DNA from: an uncultured Bacteroides sp.
GTDB taxonomy: Bacteria > Bacteroidota > Bacteroidia > Bacteroidales > Bacteroidaceae
DNA length: 64,000 nucleotides
Direction: 5' to 3'
NCBI GenBank assembly: GCA_900555635.1
Contig: USLU01000010.1
Coordinates: forward strand, 1 to 64,000
The position numbers were made by a program, and so were the translations under genes. Position 1 is the stretch's first letter; each line of letters begins with the position of its first letter. This document shows, in pieces, positions 16,950 through 25,470 of this stretch. The notes under the pieces were generated by a model. That model was not told the origin of the DNA. It saw only the letters and a list, made by a program, of their open reading frames with translations, and did not search any database.

Positions 16950-17033
16950 CTGATTGTGAGACATCATGACTTGAATCCGGCAAAGGCTTATCCGTGCTTC
17001 GATGCGGAGAGTGAATATAGGGAAGCTCTAAAA
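16950..17033 (+). pseudogene. 3' remnant of an N-acetylmuramoyl-L-alanine amidase gene
   Basis: Translating from 16950 gives LIVRHHDLNPAKAYPCFDAE and then SEYREAL, almost the C-terminus of the intact amidase at 105-518 (LIVGHHDLNPMKPCPCFDAE, EYRGL). The DNA is also clearly alike. Upstream sequence, including the rest of the amidase domain, is missing, and the frame continues past the normal stop. The copy has the same orientation as the intact gene, so the two form direct repeats about 16.5 kb apart around the whole glycan locus. Confidence 0.82.
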
Positions 17034-17049
17034 AGGAGATTTCATGAAG

Positions 17050-17156
17050 GTGTCAAAACTCACCACAGATTACACAGATCACACAAATTGAGATTAAATA
17101 ATTGATTATCAATATAGATAATCTGTGTGATTTGTGGTAAAAAAGACTTTTGACAC
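17050..17156. repeat. Imperfect inverted repeat with CACAGATTACACAGAT-type sequence
   Basis: GTGTCAAAA at 17050-17058 pairs with TTTTGACAC at 17148-17156, and CACCACAGATTACACAGAT pairs imperfectly with ATCTGTGTGATTTGTGGT inside. It belongs to a type of intergenic repeat I recall from Bacteroides. It follows the higA stop and could end that transcript. The rest of 16780-17161 shows no gene apart from the amidase remnant. Confidence 0.5.
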
Positions 17157-17161
17157 ACTTT

Positions 17162-17545
17162 TTAAATATTATCTAAAATAAAATCAGCTGATATGCCTAA
17201 ATTATCCCGTAAGCGTTTTACTATGTTAAGATTGAGAGATCGACGCCCGCTCAATATATCGCTAACTCTTGATTCGGATATGCCAAGACGCTTTGCAGTC
17301 TCTTTCTGTTTCAAATTCTCAGTTTCCATTTTATTGCGAATAGCATCGATGATTAAAGTTGATACTCGTCCCGGAAGTGGATGGTAGGCGGCTTCCCATT
17401 CACTGATACATTGAGAAAGAATAATGTATCTCTCCTTATCTTCTTGGCTCAATAATTCCATATCTCCTAAAGATGTGCCTTTAGCAGTGATTTCTTCCAT
17501 TTCCTTTTGACAAGCATGGAATTCTTGTTCTGTTTTGATTTTCAT
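17162..17545 (-). CDS. higA: HigA-type antitoxin, XRE-family regulator
   Basis: A 127-aa protein with a charged N-terminal half and a C-terminal helix-turn-helix (about 78-122: QKETAKRLGISESRVSDIL, then SGRRSLNLNIVKRL). HigA antitoxins neutralise the HigB RNase and repress their own promoter. It lies 11 nt after the toxin gene, the toxin-first order that is typical of HigBA. Confidence 0.85.
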   Translation of the reverse strand: MKIKTEQEFHACQKEMEEITAKGTSLGDMELLSQEDKERYIILSQCISEWEAAYHPLPGRVSTLIIDAIRNKMETENLKQKETAKRLGISESRVSDILSGRRSLNLNIVKRLRDNLGISADFILDNI

Positions 17546-17556
17546 ATATGTACCTC

Positions 17557-17859
17557 CTATATAACTTTTATTTTAGCTGAATCAATGGAATCATAATCAG
17601 AATGAGTTCCTACAAATCGGATATCAACATTCCCTGCAAAAAATACAACGAGAACAATAAGACGGTATTTATTGCCACGAATATTGAACACATAACGATT
17701 ATTCCCTACGTAATCAGCAGACAAATAATCACTTTTTAGTTCATTATGATTTTTCCAAGAAGCTTTTGTTACTTCATCAACCCATTTCTCAATAGCTGAT
17801 TTTGCATCGTTGTGCTTCTTGCAGAACTTTTCTAATTTTTCAGAACCTGTAATATTCAT
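17557..17859 (-). CDS. higB: HigB-type toxin, mRNA interferase
   Basis: A 100-aa protein of the HigB toxin family in the RelE superfamily. VFNIRGNKYRLIVLVVFFAG and IRFVGTHSDYDSIDS are the family's conserved core and C-terminal segments, and WKNHNELKSDYLSADYVGNN precedes them. Members cleave ribosome-bound mRNA. Length and gene order are those of a complete system. Confidence 0.87.
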   Translation of the reverse strand: MNITGSEKLEKFCKKHNDAKSAIEKWVDEVTKASWKNHNELKSDYLSADYVGNNRYVFNIRGNKYRLIVLVVFFAGNVDIRFVGTHSDYDSIDSAKIKVI

Positions 17860-17877
17860 GTTTCCTTGATTTACTTA

Positions 17878-17885
17878 CAAAGATA
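17878..17885 (-). promoter_or_regulatory. Candidate higBA -7 promoter element
   Basis: TATCTTTG on the minus strand, 18 nt before the higB ATG. No clear -33 TTTG is seen at the standard distance; the region it would occupy lies in the neighbouring inverted repeat. Confidence 0.5.
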
Positions 17886-17889
17886 TATG

Positions 17890-17944
17890 ATAATTCCCAA
17901 ACAGAGAAGATTTCAAGTATTTTTCTTCTCTATTTGGGAATTAT
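17890..17944. promoter_or_regulatory. Long inverted repeat, candidate HigA operator and terminator
   Basis: Two 21-nt arms (17890-17910 and 17924-17944) match at 20 of 21 positions with a 13-nt loop. The arm near higB falls immediately upstream of the candidate -7 element, so HigA binding would block transcription. The hairpin also lies downstream of the ABC permease stop (17993) and could end the efflux operon. Confidence 0.6.
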
Positions 17945-17992
17945 TTAACATGTAACAACCTAGCACAAATACTGTTATGCATTTTTCTACAT

Positions 17993-19108
17993 TCAACTAC
18001 TTTTCCTATAGCTTTTCACCGCCCACAAGTTGAAGATAAACGCAAACGTCAACAAGGCTCCCAACTGAGGAAGTAATTCACTGAAACCGCCACCGCGAAG
18101 ATATATAGTGCGCATTACTTCTACAAAATAGCGTAAGGGGTTAATACGCGTTATCCATTGCGCCCACCCGGGCATGCTGTGAATAGGAGTGAAAAGTCCG
18201 CTCATCAGGATGAGGACAAGCATGAAGAACCACATAACGAACATGGCTTGCTGCAATGTAGCCGAATGGTTGGAAATTACTAAGCCAAAACCGGAAACTA
18301 CAGGCAGGAACACGAGTGCAAAGCCATAAATGGTGAAGAAATGTCCTGCGGGCAAAATGCCGTAAAGCAACCATGCCAGGATGAAACAAATGGTAAGCAC
18401 CACAAAGCCTATCAGCCAATAAGGTATCAACTTTGCTGAAATAAACGTGAATTTATTGACCGGCGTAACATTGATCTGTTCTATAGTGCCCGCCTCCTTC
18501 TCGCCCACTACATTGAGAGCAGGGAGAAAGCCGCAAATCATAGTCAGAAGCATGACCATTAGTGCAGGAACCATAAAGAGTTTATAGTTCAGGGTAGGAT
18601 TAAAAAGATTCATGGTAGAGATGTCTACACGGGGAAGAGGTTTACCGACTAATACTTTTGAAGGCGATTCCGAACGCAATTCACGAGTATAATCACTAAT
18701 GATTGAAGAAAGATAAGATCCTCCCAAACTACCTTTGGTACCATTCACTGCATTAGCTGCAACCAATAAACGGGGAGCTTGCCCATTCATCCAGTCTTTC
18801 TCAAAATCTTGGGGAATTTCTAAAACAACATCTGCCGAACCGGCTTCAATGGCAATCAATCCTTGATCGTAGGTGTCAGGAAGGTCGGTTGTACGAAAGT
18901 AAGTAGAAGCTCCTATTTTATCGACTAAACGACGCGACAAGGCACTGTGGTCGTTGTCCACAATATTCAGGTTTATATTCTTTATCTCCAGGTTGGCAGC
19001 CCAAGGCATCAGGATCATAATCATACATGGGAAGATGAATATCAACTTCGGCAAGAATGAGTTACGGAATAACTGCTTGAATTCTTTTTCTATCAAAAAC
19101 TTTATCAT
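17993..19108 (-). CDS. ABC-2 type permease (YbhR/YbhS-like)
   Basis: A 371-aa inner-membrane permease. It has one N-terminal helix, a large periplasmic domain with GSADVVLEIPQDFEKDW, and a C-terminal block of five helices containing NVVGEKEAGTIEQINVTPV, the conserved ABC-2 motif. It is the last gene of a five-gene efflux operon and is paralogous to the preceding permease, with which it would form a heterodimer. A likely substrate class is drugs or bile-type amphiphiles, but none can be deduced from sequence. Confidence 0.87.
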   Translation of the reverse strand: MIKFLIEKEFKQLFRNSFLPKLIFIFPCMIMILMPWAANLEIKNINLNIVDNDHSALSRRLVDKIGASTYFRTTDLPDTYDQGLIAIEAGSADVVLEIPQDFEKDWMNGQAPRLLVAANAVNGTKGSLGGSYLSSIISDYTRELRSESPSKVLVGKPLPRVDISTMNLFNPTLNYKLFMVPALMVMLLTMICGFLPALNVVGEKEAGTIEQINVTPVNKFTFISAKLIPYWLIGFVVLTICFILAWLLYGILPAGHFFTIYGFALVFLPVVSGFGLVISNHSATLQQAMFVMWFFMLVLILMSGLFTPIHSMPGWAQWITRINPLRYFVEVMRTIYLRGGGFSELLPQLGALLTFAFIFNLWAVKSYRKSS

Positions 19109-19129
19109 AAAGATAATATTTTAAAGATT

Positions 19130-19208
19130 TTAGACATAAGAACAAAAGAACAGATTTTCATTTATACTAAATATACCACTTCTTTTGTTCTTATGTTCTT
19201 CTGTCTAA
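19130..19208. repeat. AGAACAAAAGAACA-type inverted repeat, copy 1
   Basis: The left arm begins TTAGACATAAGAACAAAAGA at 19130. The right arm (about 19180-19208) is its imperfect complement, with an extra GAAGAACA block. It fills the gap between the two permease genes. Two relatives lie at 21928 and 24398. Confidence 0.75.
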
Positions 19209-19236
19209 ATAATTAATATAAAATTCATGTCTCCTC

Positions 19237-20340
19237 CTACTCCAACCGATGCTTGAACTTTTTAAAGCTAATGGTAATCAGCACCACCGCCATTACTGCC
19301 AGTATGCTTATTTCTGTCAGTACAAGCGAGATATCCACTCCTTCGATCATAAGCTTACGCACTGCCTGAATGTACCAACGGGCAGGGAGGACGCAAGAGA
19401 TGCCTTGAAGAATGGCAGGCATACTTTCAATCGGGAATATCATGCCCGAAAGCAACATGGTAGGCATCATCAGCATCAGTCCGGACACGAGCATGGCAGC
19501 AACTTGTGTACGGGTGACGGTGGAGATGAGCAAGCCCAAAGCCAAGGATACAAAGATAAAGAGCAACGACACGATGACAAGCCAGAATAAACTACCCGCT
19601 ACAGGAACATTGAGCACATACACCGAAAGCAACAATATTGTAAGAAGATTGACGAATGACAATACGAAATAAGGTACTGCCTTGGCAAGAATAATGAGAA
19701 TCGGCTTCATCGGAGATACCAGCAGGATTTCCATCGTTCCCGTCTCTTTTTCGCGCACAATGGAGATAGAGGTCATCATGGCACAAATCAGCATCAGTAT
19801 CAAGCCCATGACACCGGGCACGAAGTTATAAGCGCTCTTCATCTGAGGGTTATAGAGCAGTTTGACTTGCGGCAGGATGGTAGCTGCATGTACTCCCGGT
19901 GGAAGCATTTCCTTACCGACCATTGAAATGATATTTGTGGCATATCCAGCCTGCATGGTTGCCATATTAGGATCGGTAGCGTCGGAAATAATCTGTAGGG
20001 CGGCATCGCCTGTATAAAGATTATCAGAAAAGCGTTCGCTAAAGACAAGCGCCATATCTATATCACCGCGTTTGAAAGCATGTTCCACCTCATCGGGAGA
20101 ATGCAGGCTGGTGGCAATAGTAAAATATTCGCTGGCATCCATGCGGTCTATGATACGACGGGTAACCTCGTCATTAGACGGGTCGAGAACGGCAACACGC
20201 ACATTCTTCACTTCCGTAGTGATGGCGAAGCCGAAGAGGATAATCTGGACAATGGGCATGCCCAAAAGAATCAGCATCGTACGACGGTCGCGGAAGATGT
20301 GAAAGAATTCTTTTCGGACGAAAGCTATAAACTGTTTCAT
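19237..20340 (-). CDS. ABC-2 type permease (YbhS-like)
   Basis: A 367-aa permease with an N-terminal helix, a periplasmic domain (DIDMALVFSERFSDNLY) and C-terminal helices preceded by SIVREKETGTMEILLVSPM, the EKE-type ABC-2 signature. It is the partner of the following permease gene. It is separated from the ATPase gene by a 22-nt-pitch repeat array. Confidence 0.87.
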   Translation of the reverse strand: MKQFIAFVRKEFFHIFRDRRTMLILLGMPIVQIILFGFAITTEVKNVRVAVLDPSNDEVTRRIIDRMDASEYFTIATSLHSPDEVEHAFKRGDIDMALVFSERFSDNLYTGDAALQIISDATDPNMATMQAGYATNIISMVGKEMLPPGVHAATILPQVKLLYNPQMKSAYNFVPGVMGLILMLICAMMTSISIVREKETGTMEILLVSPMKPILIILAKAVPYFVLSFVNLLTILLLSVYVLNVPVAGSLFWLVIVSLLFIFVSLALGLLISTVTRTQVAAMLVSGLMLMMPTMLLSGMIFPIESMPAILQGISCVLPARWYIQAVRKLMIEGVDISLVLTEISILAVMAVVLITISFKKFKHRLE

Positions 20341-20359
20341 TACTATATTAATCTGTTTT

Positions 20360-20441
20360 ACACTTATACTTGCGTTAACTTACACACTTATCTGTATCAG
20401 CTTACACACTTATCTGCGCCGGGGCACACACTTATCTGTAC
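20360..20441. repeat. 22-nt-pitch repeat array A
   Basis: The word ACACTTAT starts at 20360, 20384, 20406 and 20428, spacings of 24, 22 and 22. The conserved core is wider in the last three copies (ACACACTTATCTG). In the direction of transcription the array begins 2 nt after the ATPase stop codon (20443-20445) and ends 20 nt before the permease start. The sequence between words is not conserved. Confidence 0.78.
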
Positions 20442-20442
20442 C

Positions 20443-21900
20443 TTAGTCAGCTGTTCGCACAGCTTGGCGAGCCAGTTGCTGGAATACATCGTCCATCGTA
20501 CAGGCGTTGAATTGGCGTTTCAGTGCATCGGGAGTATCGAGGGCACGGATCACGCCGTCCACCATAATGGAAATACGGTCACAATATTCGGCTTCATCCA
20601 TGAAGTGGGTGGTTACAAAAACGGTGATACCCTGGTCGGCAGCCTGATAAATCAGTTCCCAGAACTGGCGGCGGGTAGCAGGATCGACACCTCCGGTAGG
20701 TTCATCCAGGAAAACAATCTTGGGATGGTGGAAGATGGAAACGGAGAAAGCCAGTTTCTGCTTCCAACCCAACGGAAGACTTTTCACTAATGTATCACGT
20801 TCTTTATCCAGCCCCAAACGAAGAAGCAGTTCATCTGTCTTAGGAGCTATTTCGGCTTCGGGTACTCCATAGATTCCGGCAAAAAGACGGATATTTTCCC
20901 AAACCTTGAGATCCTCGTAGAGGGAGAACTTCTGGCTCATGTAACCGATATTCTTCTTCACTTCCTCGGTTTGGGTAGCGACATCAAATCCGGCTACATG
21001 CGCCTTGCCTTCAGTGGGATGGCTTAATCCGGTGAGCATGCGCATGGCGGTAGTCTTACCGGCACCATTTGCACCCAGAAAACCAAAGATCTCTCCTTTA
21101 TGAACTTCAAAGGATATATGGTCTACGGCAGTGAAACTTCCGAAACGTTTGGTCAGTCCTTCCACTTCGATTACATTGTTATCCCGGTTTTCAATCTTTT
21201 CGTGCTGCAAACTCGGGGGACAAAGAATAGCGGAGAATTGTTGCAGGATACATTCGGGAATATCAATCCCCAGTATCTGACCTTCGTTAATAAAGGCAAT
21301 GCGGTCGCACTGGCGGGCTTCGTCAATGATAGGAGTCGAAGCAATGATAGTGATGCCTTGTTCCTTCAGACGGCGCAGCATCCCCCAAAATTCTTTGCGG
21401 GAAACAGGATCGACGCCCGTAGTAGGCTCGTCCAAAAAGAGCACATCCGGTTTATGGATCAGGGCGCAACTAAGAGCGAGTTTCTGTTTCATACCACCCG
21501 ACAAAGCTCCCGCACGACGTTTGCGAAACGGTTCTATCTGCTGATAGATATCCTTCACCAAATCATAATTCTCTTCGATGGTTGTATGAAATACGGTTGC
21601 GAAAAAGTCCAGATTCTCTTCTACCGTTAGATCGGGATAAAGGGAAAAACGTCCGGGCATATACCCTACTCTGCGGCGTATGGCTTTGTAATCCTTCACT
21701 ACATCCAGTCCGCAAACAGTAGCCGTACCACTATCTGCCAACAGCAAAGTAGTAAGAATACGGAAAAGCGAAGTCTTCCCTGCCCCATCGGGACCGATAA
21801 TCCCAAAGAGTTCGCCAGGGCGAACAGATAAGGAAACTCCTTTCAGTGCTTCCACCTTCCCATAACACTTGATGACATCATCTATTCTAACTGCATACAT
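20443..21900 (-). CDS. ABC transporter ATP-binding protein with two nucleotide-binding domains (YbhF-like)
   Basis: A 485-aa fusion of two ATPase domains. Domain 1 has Walker A GPDGAGKTS, signature LSGGMKQKLAL and Walker B VLFLDEPTTGVD. Domain 2 has GANGAGKTT, an altered signature LPLGWKQKLAF and IVFLDEPTGGVD. The ATG at 21900 is chosen; the longer frame begins at a GTG (21921) and adds 7 unconserved residues. Tandem fused NBDs are the YbhF arrangement, which powers a pair of ABC-2 permeases with an HlyD-type adaptor. Confidence 0.9.
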   Translation of the reverse strand: MYAVRIDDVIKCYGKVEALKGVSLSVRPGELFGIIGPDGAGKTSLFRILTTLLLADSGTATVCGLDVVKDYKAIRRRVGYMPGRFSLYPDLTVEENLDFFATVFHTTIEENYDLVKDIYQQIEPFRKRRAGALSGGMKQKLALSCALIHKPDVLFLDEPTTGVDPVSRKEFWGMLRRLKEQGITIIASTPIIDEARQCDRIAFINEGQILGIDIPECILQQFSAILCPPSLQHEKIENRDNNVIEVEGLTKRFGSFTAVDHISFEVHKGEIFGFLGANGAGKTTAMRMLTGLSHPTEGKAHVAGFDVATQTEEVKKNIGYMSQKFSLYEDLKVWENIRLFAGIYGVPEAEIAPKTDELLLRLGLDKERDTLVKSLPLGWKQKLAFSVSIFHHPKIVFLDEPTGGVDPATRRQFWELIYQAADQGITVFVTTHFMDEAEYCDRISIMVDGVIRALDTPDALKRQFNACTMDDVFQQLARQAVRTAD

Positions 21901-21927
21901 ATTAATCAGTTTAATAAACACATTTGT

Positions 21928-21996
21928 TTAAGACAAAAGAACAGAAGAACAAAAAAAAGAGTAAAGAAAATATGTTCTTTTGTTCTTCTGTCTTAA
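21928..21996. repeat. AGAACAAAAGAACA-type inverted repeat, copy 2
   Basis: The left arm starts TTAAGACAAAAGAACAGAAG at 21928, and the right arm ends at 21996 with the complementary series. It overlaps the hlyD-like stop codon (21993-21995) and occupies the gap before the ATPase gene. Confidence 0.75.
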
Positions 21997-22883
21997 TCAA
22001 AATCCGCACCACCATACATCCCGATCTTCAGCATGCCATCGTTCTTCACCGCTATCTTCACGGCATACACCAAATTGGCACGTTCGTTCTTTGTCAGGAT
22101 TGTTTTGGGCGTGAACTCCGAAGTATCGGAAATCCACGTGACAACGCCGGGGTATTCCTTGCGTATATCATCGCCATAATCGGCATAAACGGTGGCTTTC
22201 TGTCCTAACTTCACATTAGCCAGTTGCTCGGAGGTAATATAAGCCCGCAAGTAGATTTGCTCCATATCGGCTACTTTGAAGAGAGGAGTTCCGGGTGCGG
22301 CAAGTTCGCCGGCTTCGGCATACTTGGCAAGTACGGTTCCTGTTAGTGGGGAAGCAATATGGCATTTGTTCAGCTGATCTTCAATCTGGGCTACTTGTAT
22401 GCCTACGGAAGAGCTTTGCCACGTCAGGCTTTGGTCACTATTCCTTAAGGTAGAGTTCTGGGCTACGAGTTGCTTTTGAAGTACTTCAAGCAAAGACTCG
22501 GCGTCATCGAGTTGTTTCTGATTAGCGGCGCCTACACGGAGGAGGTTGGCTACACGGTCACGTTCCCTTTTTGCTTGCACAATCTGTTCTTTGGTGGCGG
22601 CCACTTGCTTTATTATATCAGGACGCTGACCTTCGACCGATTTAACGCTCGCCTCCAATTGAAGTTTTTTCAGATAGAGTTGAATAGTATCGATAATGCC
22701 TACTTGTTGTCCGGCTTTCAATGCGGCGCCTTCTTCAATGTCGAAACTTAGCAGCTTGCCCGAAGCCTCAGCAGAAACAATCACATCGGTAGCTTCGAAA
22801 GTTCCGGTTGCGTCGTATTTCGGAGTACCATTGTTGCAGGCAGTGAGCAACAACAAGAAAGGGAAAAATTTGATTGGTTTCAT
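21993..22883 (-). CDS. HlyD-family periplasmic adaptor lipoprotein
   Basis: A 296-aa membrane-fusion protein. The signal peptide ends in a lipobox (LLLLTAC, Cys16). A first lipoyl half (ASGKLLSFDIEEGAALKAGQ) is followed by a long coiled-coil hairpin (about 75-165) and a second half (IASPLTGTVLAKYAEAGEL), then a beta-barrel domain. It should link the ABC-2 permeases to the TolC-like channel. It lies 29 nt after the tolC-like gene. Confidence 0.88.
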   Translation of the reverse strand: MKPIKFFPFLLLLTACNNGTPKYDATGTFEATDVIVSAEASGKLLSFDIEEGAALKAGQQVGIIDTIQLYLKKLQLEASVKSVEGQRPDIIKQVAATKEQIVQAKRERDRVANLLRVGAANQKQLDDAESLLEVLQKQLVAQNSTLRNSDQSLTWQSSSVGIQVAQIEDQLNKCHIASPLTGTVLAKYAEAGELAAPGTPLFKVADMEQIYLRAYITSEQLANVKLGQKATVYADYGDDIRKEYPGVVTWISDTSEFTPKTILTKNERANLVYAVKIAVKNDGMLKIGMYGGADFD

Positions 22884-22912
22884 AAATATCTATATTTAAT
22901 ATTTTCGATGAC

Positions 22913-24187
22913 TTAATTCTTATTTGAAAGGTTCAATGTATTTTTCAACTGCTCTATATTCATCAGCAATTGCACTTCGTGCAAAGCTTTCGTCTGACGA
23001 GCCAGATTTTCGTTCGTGATTTCGCGCAGCATATCCGTGACGGTCAGTGTTCCATTTTCAACCTTGGCCTCGGCAGCACGACGGATATTCTCGCGCAGGC
23101 GAATGATTTCATCATCATCCTTCATTTGTCGACGCATGGATACTACACTTGCATCTTGTTGTGTGGCTTCCAACCGGGTATTAAAAAGAAAGACATCACG
23201 GTTCGTTTCTACTTTACGGCGTGAATTATCTATCCGGCGGCGGTCGTTCTTCAACGTATATAGGCTACCGAAGTTCCATGACATACGGACACCTGCCAAA
23301 TAGTAGGCGCTGAATTCATCTTTCAGCATATTAAGTCCGGGATTACCGTAGGCTCCCTGTACAAATAATCCGAAGCGGGGCATGAGTCTGGTGTTCAATG
23401 CACTTTCTTGTACTCTCAACTGCTCGCCTTGGGCGTCGAACCAACGAAGTTCCGGACGGTTGTTTATTCCTCCATCTAGACTACTCACTTCTTTATCGAT
23501 GGGTTTCAACAAAACGGTTTCCTGAGAAATTCCTTTGCCAATAAAAGCGGAAAGCATGTTGAGATAGGCTTGGCGTGAGGTTTCAAGTTCAATGCGTTTC
23601 TGTTTGGTATTAAGCAATTCCACACTGACGGCGTCAAGGTCACTCTGGCTGGCTATGCCATTGTTTATATAGTTGGAAACTTGTTGGTGTGTACGTCCCA
23701 AATCATCCTGTAGCAACTGGTTCTGTTTCAGTTGCTCGTCCAGTAAGAGAATGCCGAAGAAGAGTTGGTTTACCCGGTTATTCAAAGCATACATATCGAC
23801 ATTCTGTTTCTCCAGTTCGACATCCGAAGCTGCACGGGTCAGGCGCTTTTTGGAGTGGATATCTCCACCATCCCAGATGGTTTGTTGTAACTCAAGCATT
23901 ACCTGATATTGATCTTTAGGAGCGGTCTTCACATCGACTCCCGGGATCTTTACCGGTAGTTCTGTGATATCACTTTGGTAAGTTGCTTTGCCCGATAACG
24001 AGAATTGAGGCAGATACCCTTTTCCGGCATTGGATAGGTCGTACTCAAGGGACTTTTCTATGAGTCCGTATTGACGTACCAGCGGATAATTTGCCTGCGC
24101 CTGACTTTGGCACTCATCTAACGTAAGTTGAGCGTGCGTCAATGTCGCTCCAAGAAAAAGGGCAAGAGAAAGAATAATTCGTTTCAT
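22913..24187 (-). CDS. TolC-family outer-membrane efflux protein
   Basis: A 424-aa outer-membrane factor with a cleavable signal peptide (ending near THAQ, about residue 19) and two repeats of the TolC coiled-coil fold (LTLDECQSQAQANYPLVRQY at the start; RRAAEAKVENGTLTVTDMLR near the end). It is the first gene of the efflux operon, which reads tolC-like, hlyD-like, ATPase, permease, permease. Confidence 0.88.
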   Translation of the reverse strand: MKRIILSLALFLGATLTHAQLTLDECQSQAQANYPLVRQYGLIEKSLEYDLSNAGKGYLPQFSLSGKATYQSDITELPVKIPGVDVKTAPKDQYQVMLELQQTIWDGGDIHSKKRLTRAASDVELEKQNVDMYALNNRVNQLFFGILLLDEQLKQNQLLQDDLGRTHQQVSNYINNGIASQSDLDAVSVELLNTKQKRIELETSRQAYLNMLSAFIGKGISQETVLLKPIDKEVSSLDGGINNRPELRWFDAQGEQLRVQESALNTRLMPRFGLFVQGAYGNPGLNMLKDEFSAYYLAGVRMSWNFGSLYTLKNDRRRIDNSRRKVETNRDVFLFNTRLEATQQDASVVSMRRQMKDDDEIIRLRENIRRAAEAKVENGTLTVTDMLREITNENLARQTKALHEVQLLMNIEQLKNTLNLSNKN

Positions 24188-24221
24188 ATCCCAAATATTT
24201 TGTTATTTGATTAACACGATG

Positions 24222-24229
24222 CAAAGATA
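24222..24229 (-). promoter_or_regulatory. Candidate -7 element for the efflux operon
   Basis: TATCTTTG on the minus strand, 34 nt before the tolC-like ATG. The -33 element is not at consensus distance, consistent with an activator-dependent promoter. Confidence 0.5.
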
Positions 24230-24260
24230 GAGCATAAAGCTACACAAATACTTTCTATTA

Positions 24261-24288
24261 ATCGAATGATATGTTCTATTTGTTCGAT
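24261..24288. promoter_or_regulatory. Candidate operator between the efflux operon and its AraC regulator
   Basis: ATCGAA (24261-24266) and TTCGAT (24283-24288) form an inverted pair, with TGTTCTATTTGTTC between and across them. It lies upstream of both divergent promoters, where an AraC-type regulator would bind. Confidence 0.35.
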
Positions 24289-24325
24289 AGTAAATAAGAA
24301 AATAGATTTAACCCCTCACTTTTCT

Positions 24326-24333
24326 TATCTTTG
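24326..24333 (+). promoter_or_regulatory. Candidate -7 element for the AraC-family gene
   Basis: TATCTTTG, about 190 nt upstream of the ATG. The long leader contains repeat copy 3. No -33 TTTG is seen at the right distance. Confidence 0.45.
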
Positions 24334-24397
24334 CGACTGATTTAGTAGAAAGAAGTAATTCAGTTTGCTTTCAGACATGAGCTAAACAGAATATTCT

Positions 24398-24484
24398 TTT
24401 TTAGACATAAGAACAAAAGAACAAAAAGAAAAACATAAGCTATATCACGCTAGGAATATGTTCTTTTGTTCTTATGTCTAAAAA
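24398..24484. repeat. AGAACAAAAGAACA-type inverted repeat, copy 3 (perfect arms)
   Basis: Arms 24398-24423 and 24459-24484 are perfectly complementary over 26 bp with a 35-nt loop, the best preserved of the three copies. It would form a stable hairpin in the leader of the AraC-family gene. Confidence 0.82.
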
Positions 24485-24520
24485 TAATTCTTTTGTCATT
24501 TACCTCAAAACCCATCAGTA

Positions 24521-25423
24521 ATGAAAACATCAGAAAAGAATAAGCCCTTAAGCCTTGATTTCGATATCATACGGGACAAAGTCGAACTTATCGGTCACAA
24601 AGAGTTCCGTTCTCTGCATCCCGGCATCGGAATGGTTATCAGTTTTGCAGAAATGAAAAGTGAGCTTTTCCGCACGGGACAACCCTATCGCACAAAAGAA
24701 AGCCGTATTATACGTGTTCTGAGGGGTAGCGGACGAGTCTCGATCAATCTGATGGAATATGAAGTAAAAGAGCAAATGCTCATCGTTACTCCACCTAACT
24801 CATTGATAGAAATGATAGAAATAAGTGAGGACTATGATTTTCAGGTAATAGTTACCGAAAACGATTTCTTACCGACTGTACAAGGGAGCAATCTGGTGGA
24901 TTTCTACGGACAATATGGCAACGCCTTTTCATTAACAGCAGAAGAATGGGAACATACCGGTATCTTCTTCAACTTGCTATGGGAAACCATACAACGCAGC
25001 CCCTTTCGTCGGGAAGTAATACAATATATGGTCACCGCGCTGCTTTATGACATAAAGTATATGCGTGACCAGAAACAAACTTCCGCCTCTCTGCGTCTCA
25101 CACGTCAGGAGGAAGTATTCAACCGCTTCATAACGTTGGTCAACGAGTATAGCAAACAGGAACGCAGCATCGGTTTCTATGCCGATAAGTTGTGTCTCAC
25201 TCCCCATTATTTGAGCACAGTTATCCGTGAGGCCAGCGGGCAAACCGTGATGGAATGGATCAACCAAGCCGTTATCCTCGAAGCAAAAGTGTTGCTCAAA
25301 CACAGCGATCTGCTGGTCTTCCAGATATCGGACGAATTGAACTTTCCCAATCCTTCGTTCTTCTCGAAATTCTTCAAAAGAATAACGGGGATGACACCGG
25401 CAGAGTATCAGAAACAGGAATAA
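24521..25423 (+). CDS. AraC-family transcriptional regulator
   Basis: A 300-aa regulator with an N-terminal cupin-like sensor half and a C-terminal AraC DNA-binding domain (about 205-298: YADKLCLTPHYLSTVIREAS and ISDELNFPNPSFFSKFFKRI, then GMTPAEYQ). It is divergent from the tolC-like operon with 333 bp between, so it probably controls it. The ligand is unknown. Confidence 0.88.
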   Translation: MKTSEKNKPLSLDFDIIRDKVELIGHKEFRSLHPGIGMVISFAEMKSELFRTGQPYRTKESRIIRVLRGSGRVSINLMEYEVKEQMLIVTPPNSLIEMIEISEDYDFQVIVTENDFLPTVQGSNLVDFYGQYGNAFSLTAEEWEHTGIFFNLLWETIQRSPFRREVIQYMVTALLYDIKYMRDQKQTSASLRLTRQEEVFNRFITLVNEYSKQERSIGFYADKLCLTPHYLSTVIREASGQTVMEWINQAVILEAKVLLKHSDLLVFQISDELNFPNPSFFSKFFKRITGMTPAEYQKQE

Positions 25424-25448
25424 ATACGATAGAATATAAAAAATAACG

Positions 25449-25456
25449 TACCTTTG
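25449..25456 (+). promoter_or_regulatory. Candidate -7 element for the helicase gene
   Basis: TACCTTTG, 14 nt before the ATG at 25471, predicting a very short 5' leader. No -33 element at consensus distance. Confidence 0.45.
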
Positions 25457-25470
25457 TATCCTAATCTTAT

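Noticed and set aside
20443..21900. Non-functional second ATPase domain because of the altered signature LPLGWKQ
   Set aside because: Walker A, Walker B and the following residues are intact, and an LPLGWKQ-type signature is, as far as I recall, usual in YbhF-like proteins; not evidence of decay.
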